The notes: generated from the sequence alone by a model not told the origin. Positions 1-6,221 are shown, counted from the stretch's first letter. The stretch is DNA of 6,915 bases from Desulfobacterales bacterium (GCA_022361535.1 JAKSAU010000637.1:1-6915), one strand, 5' to 3'. Translations and numbers: made by a program.

Positions 1-798
1 ATCCGCCCTGTAAAATTCAGACACTACCCGCCAAATCTGTGTGACCACGAGGGTTTCGATCAAGGCTGTTCCAACCATACCCGCAAGGAAAAGCCAGGTA
101 CCTATAAGACCTGACACTGCGTAAATAATAGCTGTAATCATTTGGATGGGAATCATTTTTTGACCGTCCATACCCGAAGCATAGGACACTTTTTTGGTTT
201 TCCCCGTATAAACCACATTGAAACGGGAAAAAAGTTTTTGTGTTCTTGGCGAACACTGGCACAGGGGTTTGCCATAGCAGCAACCAAAACTCAGACAGGC
301 AAGCCGTCCTAAGGATTCGCCAAAGGTATAGGCAATACTTATGCAGGCCATCATCACAGCTACTGGCACATAAAACCCATAGGTTTCCCCCAAGGTATGG
401 TTGACAAGGGTAATCATCCACGGCGCAGTCACAGCTCCGGCAAAGACCGCACCACCAACAGTAAGGGTGGCCTTTTTCTTTTCTACGATCCGGGCGATTA
501 TTTTGGAAGCCGGAATCGTAACTCCCAAAAGTAAAAGGGTTAAGAAAACAAGTACAGGGATGGGAACACCTGCGGACGCAGCCAGGATAACACAAATGAT
601 AACCCCAAAGGTATAGGCATTTGCTGATAAAAGGCCATACCAGGTCAAATTAAGACCTTTCCATTGGCCATGACCATATTTTTTAATGGGCAAGGCGGCA
701 ACCATCTGCCATCTTTCTTTGGGCAGGGTGAAAAAACCCCATCCAAGTACACCTGAAATCATCAGGCCAAGTGCAATGACAAATACTATGGGCTCCAT
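1..798 (-). CDS. Lgt-like (prolipoprotein diacylglyceryl transferase family) integral membrane protein, 3' end outside the window
   Basis: The minus-strand frame from the ATG at 798 stays open for 266 codons to the window edge, so the C-terminus is missing. The protein is very hydrophobic, with likely membrane segments near residues 4-23, 55-76, 80-98, 115-131, 142-160, 217-238 and 240-256. Family signatures run in Lgt order: TWYGLL (52-57, like HWYGLM of E. coli Lgt), GRLACLSFGCCYG (164-176, like GRLGNFINGELWG), PIQM (217-220, like HPSQL) and WRVVSEFYR (256-264, like FRIIVEFFR). By this hand alignment the counterparts of E. coli Tyr26, Arg143, Gly154, Arg239 and Glu243 are kept (Y54, R165, G176, R257, E261). 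His103, Asn146 and Glu151 are not; the last two become Cys168 and Cys173. True Lgt moves diacylglyceryl from phosphatidylglycerol to the lipobox cysteine in the inner membrane. Whether this paralogue does so is uncertain. It starts 22 nt after the PSD-like gene with its own Shine-Dalgarno, so co-transcription is likely. Confidence 0.85.
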   Translation of the reverse strand, partial: MEPIVFVIALGLMISGVLGWGFFTLPKERWQMVAALPIKKYGHGQWKGLNLTWYGLLSANAYTFGVIICVILAASAGVPIPVLVFLTLLLLGVTIPASKIIARIVEKKKATLTVGGAVFAGAVTAPWMITLVNHTLGETYGFYVPVAVMMACISIAYTFGESLGRLACLSFGCCYGKPLCQCSPRTQKLFSRFNVVYTGKTKKVSYASGMDGQKMIPIQMITAIIYAVSGLIGTWLFLAGMVGTALIETLVVTQIWRVVSEFYRAD

Positions 799-805
799 TT
801 AACAA

Positions 806-811
806 CTCCTT
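806..811 (-). promoter_or_regulatory. Shine-Dalgarno of the Lgt-like gene
   Basis: The minus strand reads AAGGAG, then 7 nt, then ATG at 798. This fixes the start of the Lgt-like gene and shows that the real coding frame here is the one open at the left edge. Confidence 0.85.
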
Positions 812-820
812 ACCTTTAGG

Positions 821-1846
821 TTAATGGCGGGGCAACGCCTGTCCGATCATGGATCGGACTGCGACTTCAGTTTCCACAAGTGGTCTACCAAATCCTTGAC
901 TGAAGCGACTTACCGCATCTGTCCGTTTCTGGTTCTCCAAAAGATCCTCACAGAACCGGACTCTATTTTTTTGAAACATCAAAATGGTGGTGGACGAGCC
1001 CGGCCTAAAAAGACTTTTAGGGCATCCTTTTTCCATGAACATTCCCTGTGCCACCTCCTGGGGTGTGTCGTATTGATGGCTGCTGTAGCACTGGACAATC
1101 CGGCCGATCATCATGGCTACTACCTCCACCATGACCACAAGACCTGCACCGGTGCCGCCCGGCACATCCGTATCAATCACTGTGACCACCCGCCTGTTTT
1201 TAGAATAAGGTGTCACAGCCTGAACCACAGCCCCCGGGTTGCAGGAATGAAAGCATCCGTCAATTTCATAAATATCCAGGACCTTTCCTGCCACAGGCGT
1301 ATGGTTATAGTGGTATTTTTCAGGGGTCAGCCGGGATATGGCATAATCGCCCAAATCAAACGCCTCAAGCCATTGGGGTTTATCCGGTCCCAAAAGTTCC
1401 TGAAAGCCAAAAAACTTATCTTTTATAAAAAGAGATTTCCCCCTGGAAAAAGACCCTAACAGCAGTCGTGAATCCGCCGGAGCAACCACTGTACCAGGAT
1501 CAGCCGGCATGGGCCTTAACCGCCAATACCGGATCTGCCGTTCAAATATTTTCCTGTAGGTATCAAGCTCAGCCAGTTCACCGACAATCTCTTCCAGGTC
1601 AATGCCATGGGAGGCCATAAACACCTTTTTACATACAGGAGGCTTTTGAAAGGGTAAGTCGTAGGAAACAGCCCCGATCAGGGCGGACATCCGGGCTGAG
1701 ATCAGAAGGTTGAACACTAAATGGGCATTTTCACGGACCGAGGAATATATTGTGTTAACAATGGGATCCGCTTTTAGGAGTTCAGTCTTTACCTGTTTTG
1801 TTTCACGCTCAATATACTGGTGTTTCATAGTCCAGGCATTATGCAC
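821..1846 (-). CDS. Phosphatidylserine decarboxylase (PSD) family pyruvoyl enzyme, divergent type
   Basis: This 341-residue protein aligns along its length with PSD, the self-cleaving pyruvoyl enzyme that turns phosphatidylserine into phosphatidylethanolamine at the inner membrane. Landmarks are VVAPADSRLL (120-129, the usual sPaDGrv; Asp125), LTPEKYHYNHTPVAGKV (173-189, the usual DYHRfHsPvdG; His179 and His182), NPGAVVQAVTPYSKNRRVV (203-221), and FRPGSSTTILMF (280-291), the cleavage site. Ser285 should become the pyruvoyl group, and FCEDLLEN (298-305) follows as in type II PSDs. The Asp-His-Ser triad (125, 182, 285) is therefore present. Differences from canonical PSD: GSST for GGST, PADS for PADG, YHYNH for YHRxH, and a glycine-rich GGTGAG at 230-235. 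The first possible start is GTG at 1846; an in-frame ATG at 1828 (Met7) is the alternative. Neither has a clear Shine-Dalgarno. The gene lies 73 nt after the 801-residue gene and 22 nt before the Lgt-like gene. The substrate could be phosphatidylserine or another carboxylated amine; PSD relatives such as PsiD act on free amino acids. Confidence 0.9.
   Translation of the reverse strand: MHNAWTMKHQYIERETKQVKTELLKADPIVNTIYSSVRENAHLVFNLLISARMSALIGAVSYDLPFQKPPVCKKVFMASHGIDLEEIVGELAELDTYRKIFERQIRYWRLRPMPADPGTVVAPADSRLLLGSFSRGKSLFIKDKFFGFQELLGPDKPQWLEAFDLGDYAISRLTPEKYHYNHTPVAGKVLDIYEIDGCFHSCNPGAVVQAVTPYSKNRRVVTVIDTDVPGGTGAGLVVMVEVVAMMIGRIVQCYSSHQYDTPQEVAQGMFMEKGCPKSLFRPGSSTTILMFQKNRVRFCEDLLENQKRTDAVSRFSQGFGRPLVETEVAVRSMIGQALPRH
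841..859. repeat. Perfect 8-bp inverted repeat inside the 3' end of the PSD-like gene
   Basis: The arms GTCCGATC (841-848) and GATCGGAC (852-859) are separated by only 3 nt. In the minus-strand mRNA this hairpin lies about 30 nt upstream of the Lgt-like gene's Shine-Dalgarno. It overlaps codons for VRSMIGQ, so it may be incidental. It has no T-tract and is not a terminator. Confidence 0.5.
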
Positions 1847-1919
1847 CGAATTTATTTTAAATCGATTAATTTAAGGCTAAAAACCCGCTAAAATAAGATG
1901 TGCTCTATATGAGGAAAAA

Positions 1920-4325
1920 CTAAACATCTTCTTCCCAGGTCTGCATCTCCCGGCTGACCACAAGAATGATCAGGAAAATAACTTTTTTAAGCCTGATTAC
2001 GGTGTGGTCGCCATCCATGAAATCTTCGCGCATAGACTTGAGAAAACGAAACATATCTTCCTGGCCCAGGATGCTCTCGATAGCCTGTCCGTAGGCCGTA
2101 TCCCTGTATCTGGCCCAAAGATCCATTTTCTCAAACGCTTTATCCAGTTGATCAAAGCCCTGGCTGATATGAGAATTTTTAAGGGTATGGGCGTAATATT
2201 CCTCTGCTCTCATATTAAAGGTTTTGCCTGGCATGGACATGGGCTTTGTAGTTTTCTGATCCAGGATGCCTTGTGTCAACCTCCCCCAAGCTGCATTGGT
2301 TTCAGGACGGTTAATCCTTTTTTCAAGATCATCCAGACAGGAAGACAGTTTAAAGGATTCAATCAGATCTGCCCCATCTTGTCTGAGTATCCCAATAAGT
2401 GCACGCTGATATTCTTTGACCAACACCCGTGTGTAGCCAGGGTATCTTCTGCTGGGACGGGTTTTAGCAGCTTTTTCCAGAATCCCTGAAAGAAATTTAT
2501 TCTGGGTTCGGGTCTTTACGAAAAATGTGGGAATCCCAATGGCTGTGCAAAAAAACACCTGACGCCGCTCACTTTCTACCGCAGGGATGTTGGGAATTGT
2601 ATGGTGGCCAACCTGTTTTGAATAAATATATTTTTGGGCCAAAGCAGTGATGAGAAGTTGCAGGTCTGCAGCACCTCCCATGTCCCTTTGGATGTTTTCA
2701 AATACTGAAAAATACCTGTGCTCAAACCCGGAGTATCCCATTTGGTGAAATTTTCTTAACCGGACCAGTTGATATAAAGGCATACGCGCATCAAACACAC
2801 CCATTTCCGTCAAATCATATTTAAGACGATCTTCACTCTCAAGACGACCGTCCAAGGCCGGGCTTTGGAATGTACTCATCACCGAAGTAAAGTAATCAAT
2901 GAGCCGGCCGTCGGGAATGAAGTCGCCTTTGAGTCTGAAAACGTTTGCGATAAGACGGTCCAGCCAAACAGGTCCAAACGGTGTAAAAGACTTGCCCATA
3001 ACTTTGAGGTTGGCCTTCTTTTTCCATCGGCGCCAGATCATGCGCAAGTGGGTATCTGTCAACTCGTGGGGCATGAATCCCAACATCCTTTCAGGATGAA
3101 AGTCTTCAAAATCAAATCTTTGGGGTGCGGCACTATAGGTCGTGGCAAACAAAGGCAGAAAATGTTCCCATATTTTAATGGCCAGGTCCCCGGTATATTT
3201 TTCATCAAGGGGTGAAAACCCTGACGCAGGATCAGCCATGTGACGGGATAATTTCAAGCTGCCCATGCTGACATGGGTTCCGTTATTTGCCAGGCTCACA
3301 TTGGAAGTATTGGGCAGAACCACAAGATTGGATGTAATTATCCCTGCCTCCTTGAGCCGGCTTACAGCGTTGATCTGGCTCCTTGACAGCACCTTGTGGC
3401 AGATACTCATATATTCTTTTTTATCTTCGCCCCGATCCCAGCCTGACAGGCAGGGGCTCATGAACAATTCACGATAAAATGCATCTGAAATAATATCATT
3501 GAGCCGTTTCTGGTCTCCGGGAGGCGTGGCTGAAAAAAAGACATTGACCTGCTGTCCGTTTTCATTGAGTTCAAACTTTTCCCCGGCATACGCCACCAGG
3601 GCCTGGGTCAATAAAAACCGGATCAAGGTTTCGGCTGCCAGCTTTTCTCCCACCCCACCGCTGACCTCGGCTTTAACCGGGTGAAAGGAAAAAAGTTCGG
3701 GGGAGGAGTTATCATTGGAAAAATGGGCCAGCATTTTTTGTCCCCATTTTCTCACCGGAGCAGGCAGGCTGGTCTGGTCTCCCAAAGCATCGGCCAGGGC
3801 AAGTTTTAAAAGATAGGAAACAGGAATCCTGATTTGAGTTTCTCCGTTCTTATCAAACACAAAAGCAGCAGCGTCTTTACGATAACCGGAGGTGGGGTTT
3901 GACTTATCTTCTTTGAGATCCTGGTTAAACACCTGATTGGCATATTGGCTTAGAACCCTTCGGGGAAATCTCACCCATGAATTCTCCCAAGTTTTGCCGT
4001 CTTTTTCCTTTAGCAACCGTTCAAGAGCCACTACCCTGCGTTCCGGGGTATCGCCCGCTCGAGCCTGTTTAACCAGATTTTGATAATAATTGGATTCTTC
4101 TATAATCTGGGCAAGATCTACATCCTGGCGGTTGCCGGACACTACGGCCTGGAATTCGTTCTCAGTACCGGCGGTTGCATCTCCGCCAAGAAAGGGAAGA
4201 GAATCGACAAAGCGATCCGGTGAGGTCGTCTCTACTCCTAAAGCCTCACAAATACGGTCCAGATCGTATGATGAATCTAACCTGTGTGGGGTTTTCTCAT
4301 CTTCTTGTTTAACTGCTGCAATCAT
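1920..4325 (-). CDS. Large uncharacterised protein (801 aa), first gene of the PSD/Lgt-like unit
   Basis: I do not recognise this family. The ATG at 4325 is the first possible start in frame, since a stop codon lies eight codons upstream. The protein has no signal peptide and no full-length membrane segment. One short hydrophobic stretch (IFLIILVV, 783-790) sits near the C-terminus and is too short to span a membrane. The N-terminal 120 residues are acidic and polar. The middle, about 280-620, looks like the folded core and holds striking motifs: VVLPNTSNVSLANNGTHVSM (335-354), FDFEDFHPERMLGFMPHEL (404-422), MIWRRWKKK (429-437) and MGYSGFEHRYFSVFENI (529-545). The His, Glu and Asp residues in these (H351, E407, D408, H410, H420, E421, E535, H536) are candidate active-site or metal ligands, but this is inference. 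The C-terminal 150 residues are mostly helical and charged. Position ahead of the PSD-like and Lgt-like genes suggests a shared lipid-related role. The reading frame is long, uninterrupted and well composed, so it is certainly a real gene. Confidence 0.88.
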   Translation of the reverse strand: MIAAVKQEDEKTPHRLDSSYDLDRICEALGVETTSPDRFVDSLPFLGGDATAGTENEFQAVVSGNRQDVDLAQIIEESNYYQNLVKQARAGDTPERRVVALERLLKEKDGKTWENSWVRFPRRVLSQYANQVFNQDLKEDKSNPTSGYRKDAAAFVFDKNGETQIRIPVSYLLKLALADALGDQTSLPAPVRKWGQKMLAHFSNDNSSPELFSFHPVKAEVSGGVGEKLAAETLIRFLLTQALVAYAGEKFELNENGQQVNVFFSATPPGDQKRLNDIISDAFYRELFMSPCLSGWDRGEDKKEYMSICHKVLSRSQINAVSRLKEAGIITSNLVVLPNTSNVSLANNGTHVSMGSLKLSRHMADPASGFSPLDEKYTGDLAIKIWEHFLPLFATTYSAAPQRFDFEDFHPERMLGFMPHELTDTHLRMIWRRWKKKANLKVMGKSFTPFGPVWLDRLIANVFRLKGDFIPDGRLIDYFTSVMSTFQSPALDGRLESEDRLKYDLTEMGVFDARMPLYQLVRLRKFHQMGYSGFEHRYFSVFENIQRDMGGAADLQLLITALAQKYIYSKQVGHHTIPNIPAVESERRQVFFCTAIGIPTFFVKTRTQNKFLSGILEKAAKTRPSRRYPGYTRVLVKEYQRALIGILRQDGADLIESFKLSSCLDDLEKRINRPETNAAWGRLTQGILDQKTTKPMSMPGKTFNMRAEEYYAHTLKNSHISQGFDQLDKAFEKMDLWARYRDTAYGQAIESILGQEDMFRFLKSMREDFMDGDHTVIRLKKVIFLIILVVSREMQTWEEDV

Positions 4326-4329
4326 CCAA

Positions 4330-4378
4330 AGGGTTCCATTGAATTTTTAGAATGTGTCTAATACTCTTATGGAACCCT
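4330..4378. repeat. 10-bp perfect inverted repeat touching the start of the 801-aa gene
   Basis: The arms AGGGTTCCAT (4330-4339) and ATGGAACCCT (4369-4378) are perfect and 29 nt apart. In the minus-strand transcript the second arm ends 4 nt before the ATG at 4325 and covers the only weak Shine-Dalgarno-like bases (GGA). Folding would hide the ribosome binding site; alternatively the arms are two half-sites for a DNA-binding regulator. There is no T-tract, so it is not a terminator. Confidence 0.55.
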
Positions 4379-4393
4379 ACCGGATAATTGTTT

Positions 4394-4445
4394 AATTGGT
4401 GTTACAAGGGTGCTAAGCTTCTGTGAAACATTAGCACCAATTTTT
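4394..4445. promoter_or_regulatory. Nested, mutually exclusive hairpins between the OYE gene and the 801-aa gene
   Basis: GGTGCTAA (4409-4416) pairs perfectly with TTAGCACC (4431-4438). AATTGGTG (4394-4401) pairs perfectly with CACCAATT (4435-4442). The two stems share CACC at 4435-4438 and cannot both form. In the plus direction five T follow (4441-4445), but no plus-strand gene ends here. In the minus direction, which is the direction of transcription, the tract after the stem is not T-rich. It may be a weak terminator for the arfB-OYE unit, an attenuator-like switch, or operator sites. GGTGTTA also recurs at 4398 and 4453. Confidence 0.4.
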
Positions 4446-4477
4446 ATAGTAGGTGTTAACAACCATTCCTTTTATCG

Positions 4478-5545
4478 TTAGGGAAGTGGTGTCTCTGTAT
4501 ATGCAATGCCGGCTTCATCAGATCCATATACTTTCATTGGTTTGCCAGCCCTTACATCCTCAACCCAATTGGGGTTCAAAAGCATGGATTTTCCTGACAA
4601 CACAAGGTCTGCATGGGCCAGACCGGCCTGGGCACTTTCCCGGTCATGAATCTTTCCGCATACCATAAGCGGCAGATCCGTTACTTCACGGGTAATCTCA
4701 GCCATGGTCTGCTCTGTTCCGAAAACCGTTTCACCTGCATCGTAGCAGGACACGGAAATACCATCAATCGGCTCGTTGGCAAACAGTGTGATCATCTCCT
4801 GCCATTCTTGTTTGTCCTTGAACAATGAAACATCCATATCAGCGATTCCCCAGTTTGAGATCCTGACCACCAAAAGTTTTTCCAATGGAATTTCCGGTCG
4901 TACTGCCTGGATCACCTCATGTATAAACCGGAACCTGTTTTCCATGGACCCGCCGTATGCATCGGTGCGCTGGTTGGAATAGGAAGACAAAAACTGATTA
5001 AGCAGATACCCATGGGCACAATGCAGTTCAACACCGTCAAATCCTGCCTCAACAGCTCCCCTAACAGTTTCCACAAACCCGTTAATCACATGATCCATGT
5101 CAAAACGGCTCATCTCTACCGGGAGATCATAGGGTTTTTCTGTCATGGGATTGTCCTGGGCAGGTGCCACAGGACTTGGCGCAATGACCCGGTTGGCCGG
5201 GTTGATACCGTCATAGGCCATGCGCCCGCAGTGGAACATCTGGCAGATGGAAATCGCCCCGTGGCTGCGGATAGCGTCCGTGGTTTTTTTCCAGGCATCT
5301 ACCTGCTCCTGGTTTAAAATCCTTGCCTGGCCAGGATATCCTTGAGCACTTTCATAGTCCGTGACAATGGCTTCCGTATAAACAAGTCCGGCACCATTTT
5401 TGGCCCGGGTAACTAAAAAGTCCAATACATCCTGCCTGGGAATACTGTTTGATGATGCTGACATCCGGGTCATGGGTGCGACACCCAGACGATTTTTAAA
5501 TGTAAATTCATTAATGGAAAACTCGGAAAACAAGTCTTGTGTCAT
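4478..5545 (-). CDS. Old yellow enzyme family NAD(P)H:flavin oxidoreductase (ene-reductase)
   Basis: The 355-residue, FMN-binding TIM-barrel protein has the usual length for the family and the NemA-like class. Members reduce activated C=C bonds, nitro compounds or nitrate esters in the cytoplasm; the natural substrate here is unknown. Motifs in order: FKNRLGVAPMTRMSAS (16-31, FMN edge, Thr26 as in classical OYEs and not the Cys of YqjM types), HCGRM (105-109), ELHCAHGYLLNQFLSSY (173-189; His175 and His178 bind the substrate anion, Tyr180 is in the active-site loop), DAYGGSMENRFRF (195-207), VVRIS (226-230), and VCGKI...ADLVLSGKSML (295-322, FMN phosphate site). GK stands at 318-319 where most members have GR. 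There are no FeS-cluster cysteines or C-terminal NAD(P)H domain, so it is not a 2,4-dienoyl-CoA reductase. It lies 24 nt after arfB and is probably co-transcribed with it. Confidence 0.95.
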   Translation of the reverse strand: MTQDLFSEFSINEFTFKNRLGVAPMTRMSASSNSIPRQDVLDFLVTRAKNGAGLVYTEAIVTDYESAQGYPGQARILNQEQVDAWKKTTDAIRSHGAISICQMFHCGRMAYDGINPANRVIAPSPVAPAQDNPMTEKPYDLPVEMSRFDMDHVINGFVETVRGAVEAGFDGVELHCAHGYLLNQFLSSYSNQRTDAYGGSMENRFRFIHEVIQAVRPEIPLEKLLVVRISNWGIADMDVSLFKDKQEWQEMITLFANEPIDGISVSCYDAGETVFGTEQTMAEITREVTDLPLMVCGKIHDRESAQAGLAHADLVLSGKSMLLNPNWVEDVRAGKPMKVYGSDEAGIAYTETPLP

Positions 5546-5552
5546 GTGTCAT

Positions 5553-5559
5553 CTCCTTT
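5553..5559 (-). promoter_or_regulatory. Shine-Dalgarno of the OYE gene
   Basis: The minus strand reads AAAGGAG about 7 nt before the ATG at 5545. It lies in the 24-nt gap after the arfB stop and supports independent translation within a shared transcript. Confidence 0.8.
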
Positions 5560-5569
5560 AGAAAAAGGA

Positions 5570-5983
5570 TTAATATGTTATTTTCTTTCTTAGCGCTTTT
5601 ATTTTTCCATGCCGGGCTTTTGAATCAAGCCGTTTGTTTTTAGATGCCCGGCTGGGACGGGTGGGTTTGCGTTTCTTTTGTTCTTTTACAGCCTCCCTGA
5701 TCAGGGCGACTAATCTTGCCATTCCATCTTCCTTGTTTTTTTCCCGGCTTCGATGGGTCATTGCCTTGATAACGATCACCCCATCCTGGGAAATACGTCG
5801 GTCGTTTAGGGCCAGCAGTTTTTCCTTATATATATCAGGCAGATCAGATTCTCGGATATCAAACCGGAGATGAACTGCTGAGGACACCTTGTTTACATTT
5901 TGTCCACCAGGCCCCCTGGCCCGTATGGATCGGATAATAACGTTGGAGTCTGGAATGGATACCTTGTTTGAAATTTTGAGCAT
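5570..5983 (-). CDS. arfB: Alternative ribosome-rescue factor B (peptidyl-tRNA hydrolase ArfB/YaeJ)
   Basis: ArfB binds stalled ribosomes lacking a stop codon, puts its basic tail into the empty mRNA channel and hydrolyses the peptidyl-tRNA. From the chosen start (ATG at 5983) the protein has 137 residues and begins MLKISNKVSIPDSNVIIR, closely like E. coli ArfB. The motif RARGPGGQNVNKVSSAVHLR follows, with GGQ at 26-28, the same numbering as E. coli Gln28. The C-terminal tail (about 102-137) holds KPTRPSRASKNKRLDSKA, matching the E. coli mRNA-channel tail. An in-frame upstream ATG at 6043 would add 20 residues, but they match nothing in ArfB and lack a Shine-Dalgarno. The start at 5983 has AAGGGG 4 nt upstream (5988-5993). 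The GGQ motif alone also occurs in release factors, but size and tail decide for ArfB. The OYE gene follows on the same strand. Confidence 0.96.
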   Translation of the reverse strand: MLKISNKVSIPDSNVIIRSIRARGPGGQNVNKVSSAVHLRFDIRESDLPDIYKEKLLALNDRRISQDGVIVIKAMTHRSREKNKEDGMARLVALIREAVKEQKKRKPTRPSRASKNKRLDSKARHGKIKALRKKITY

Positions 5984-6035
5984 GGCCCCCCTTAGCCCTT
6001 TTAAATGGTAACCGGTATTAAAGCTAATACGGGTT

Positions 6036-6048
6036 TTGACCATGTCAA
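6036..6048 (-). promoter_or_regulatory. Possible -35 element and inverted repeat upstream of arfB
   Basis: The minus strand reads TTGACA (6048-6043), an exact -35 consensus, 60 nt upstream of the arfB start. The best -10 at normal spacing (TAGCTT, 16 nt on) is poor; TTTAAT is better but 20 nt away. The element lies in the inverted repeat TTGAC-CAT-GTCAA. It also places transcription start downstream of the ATG at 6043, which would support the shorter ArfB. Confidence 0.25.
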
Positions 6049-6082
6049 TGTGCAGACAGTCCCGGTAATGCTTTCAGCATGC

Positions 6083-6095
6083 TGCCTGTCAGGCA
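6083..6095. promoter_or_regulatory. Palindrome TGCCTG-T-CAGGCA in the divergent intergenic region
   Basis: Two perfect 6-bp arms flank a single central base between the divergent arfB and exported-protein genes. The size and location fit an operator for a dimeric regulator. No regulator family can be assigned from the sequence. Confidence 0.35.
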
Positions 6096-6154
6096 ATTTG
6101 CATTCAAACCTGCACACTTAGACAAAAGACTATACTTACAATACGTTTAACCCA

Positions 6155-6200
6155 TTGTATATTAGCAGCGTATTTGCTATTAGAATCCCAATAATTATTG
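6155..6200 (+). promoter_or_regulatory. Candidate promoter with 12-bp AT palindrome, upstream of the exported-protein gene
   Basis: TTGTAT (6155-6160) and TATTAG (6178-6183) are 17 nt apart, with 3/6 and 4/6 matches to the sigma-70 consensus. A perfect 12-bp palindrome, CAATAATTATTG (6189-6200), falls at the predicted transcription start and could be an operator. The surrounding stretch is AT-rich, so chance matches are a real possibility. Confidence 0.3.
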
Positions 6201-6215
6201 TTAATTGATTTGTAT

Positions 6216-6221
6216 AAGGAG
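6216..6221 (+). promoter_or_regulatory. Shine-Dalgarno deciding the start at 6231
   Basis: AAGGAG lies 9 nt before the ATG at 6231. An in-frame TTG at 6198 would extend the protein by 11 residues, but it lies upstream of this site and would spoil the signal peptide. Confidence 0.85.

Noticed and set aside
17..595. A 192-codon minus-strand frame rich in Cys, Trp and Tyr
   Set aside because: It lies in another frame of the Lgt-like gene, whose own frame has a Shine-Dalgarno, membrane segments and family motifs. The Cys-rich, low-quality composition is typical of a shadow.
824..1459. A 211-codon plus-strand frame opposite the PSD-like gene
   Set aside because: It is antisense to a gene with clear family motifs, has odd composition (many His and Cys) and no good ribosome binding site.
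2004..2489. A 161-codon plus-strand frame opposite the 801-aa gene
   Set aside because: It is antisense to a long intact frame and shows no recognisable domain or start signal.
4409..4445. A plus-strand rho-independent terminator (stem GGTGCTAA/TTAGCACC plus five T)
   Set aside because: The form fits weakly, but no plus-strand gene lies upstream, so I list it as an ambiguous structure and not as a terminator.
4919..5317. A 132-codon plus-strand frame opposite the OYE gene
   Set aside because: The OYE motifs on the other strand are unambiguous, so this is a shadow.
6211..6220. A -10-like TGTATAAG just before the exported-protein gene
   Set aside because: It overlaps the Shine-Dalgarno, so a transcript from it would lack the ribosome binding site.
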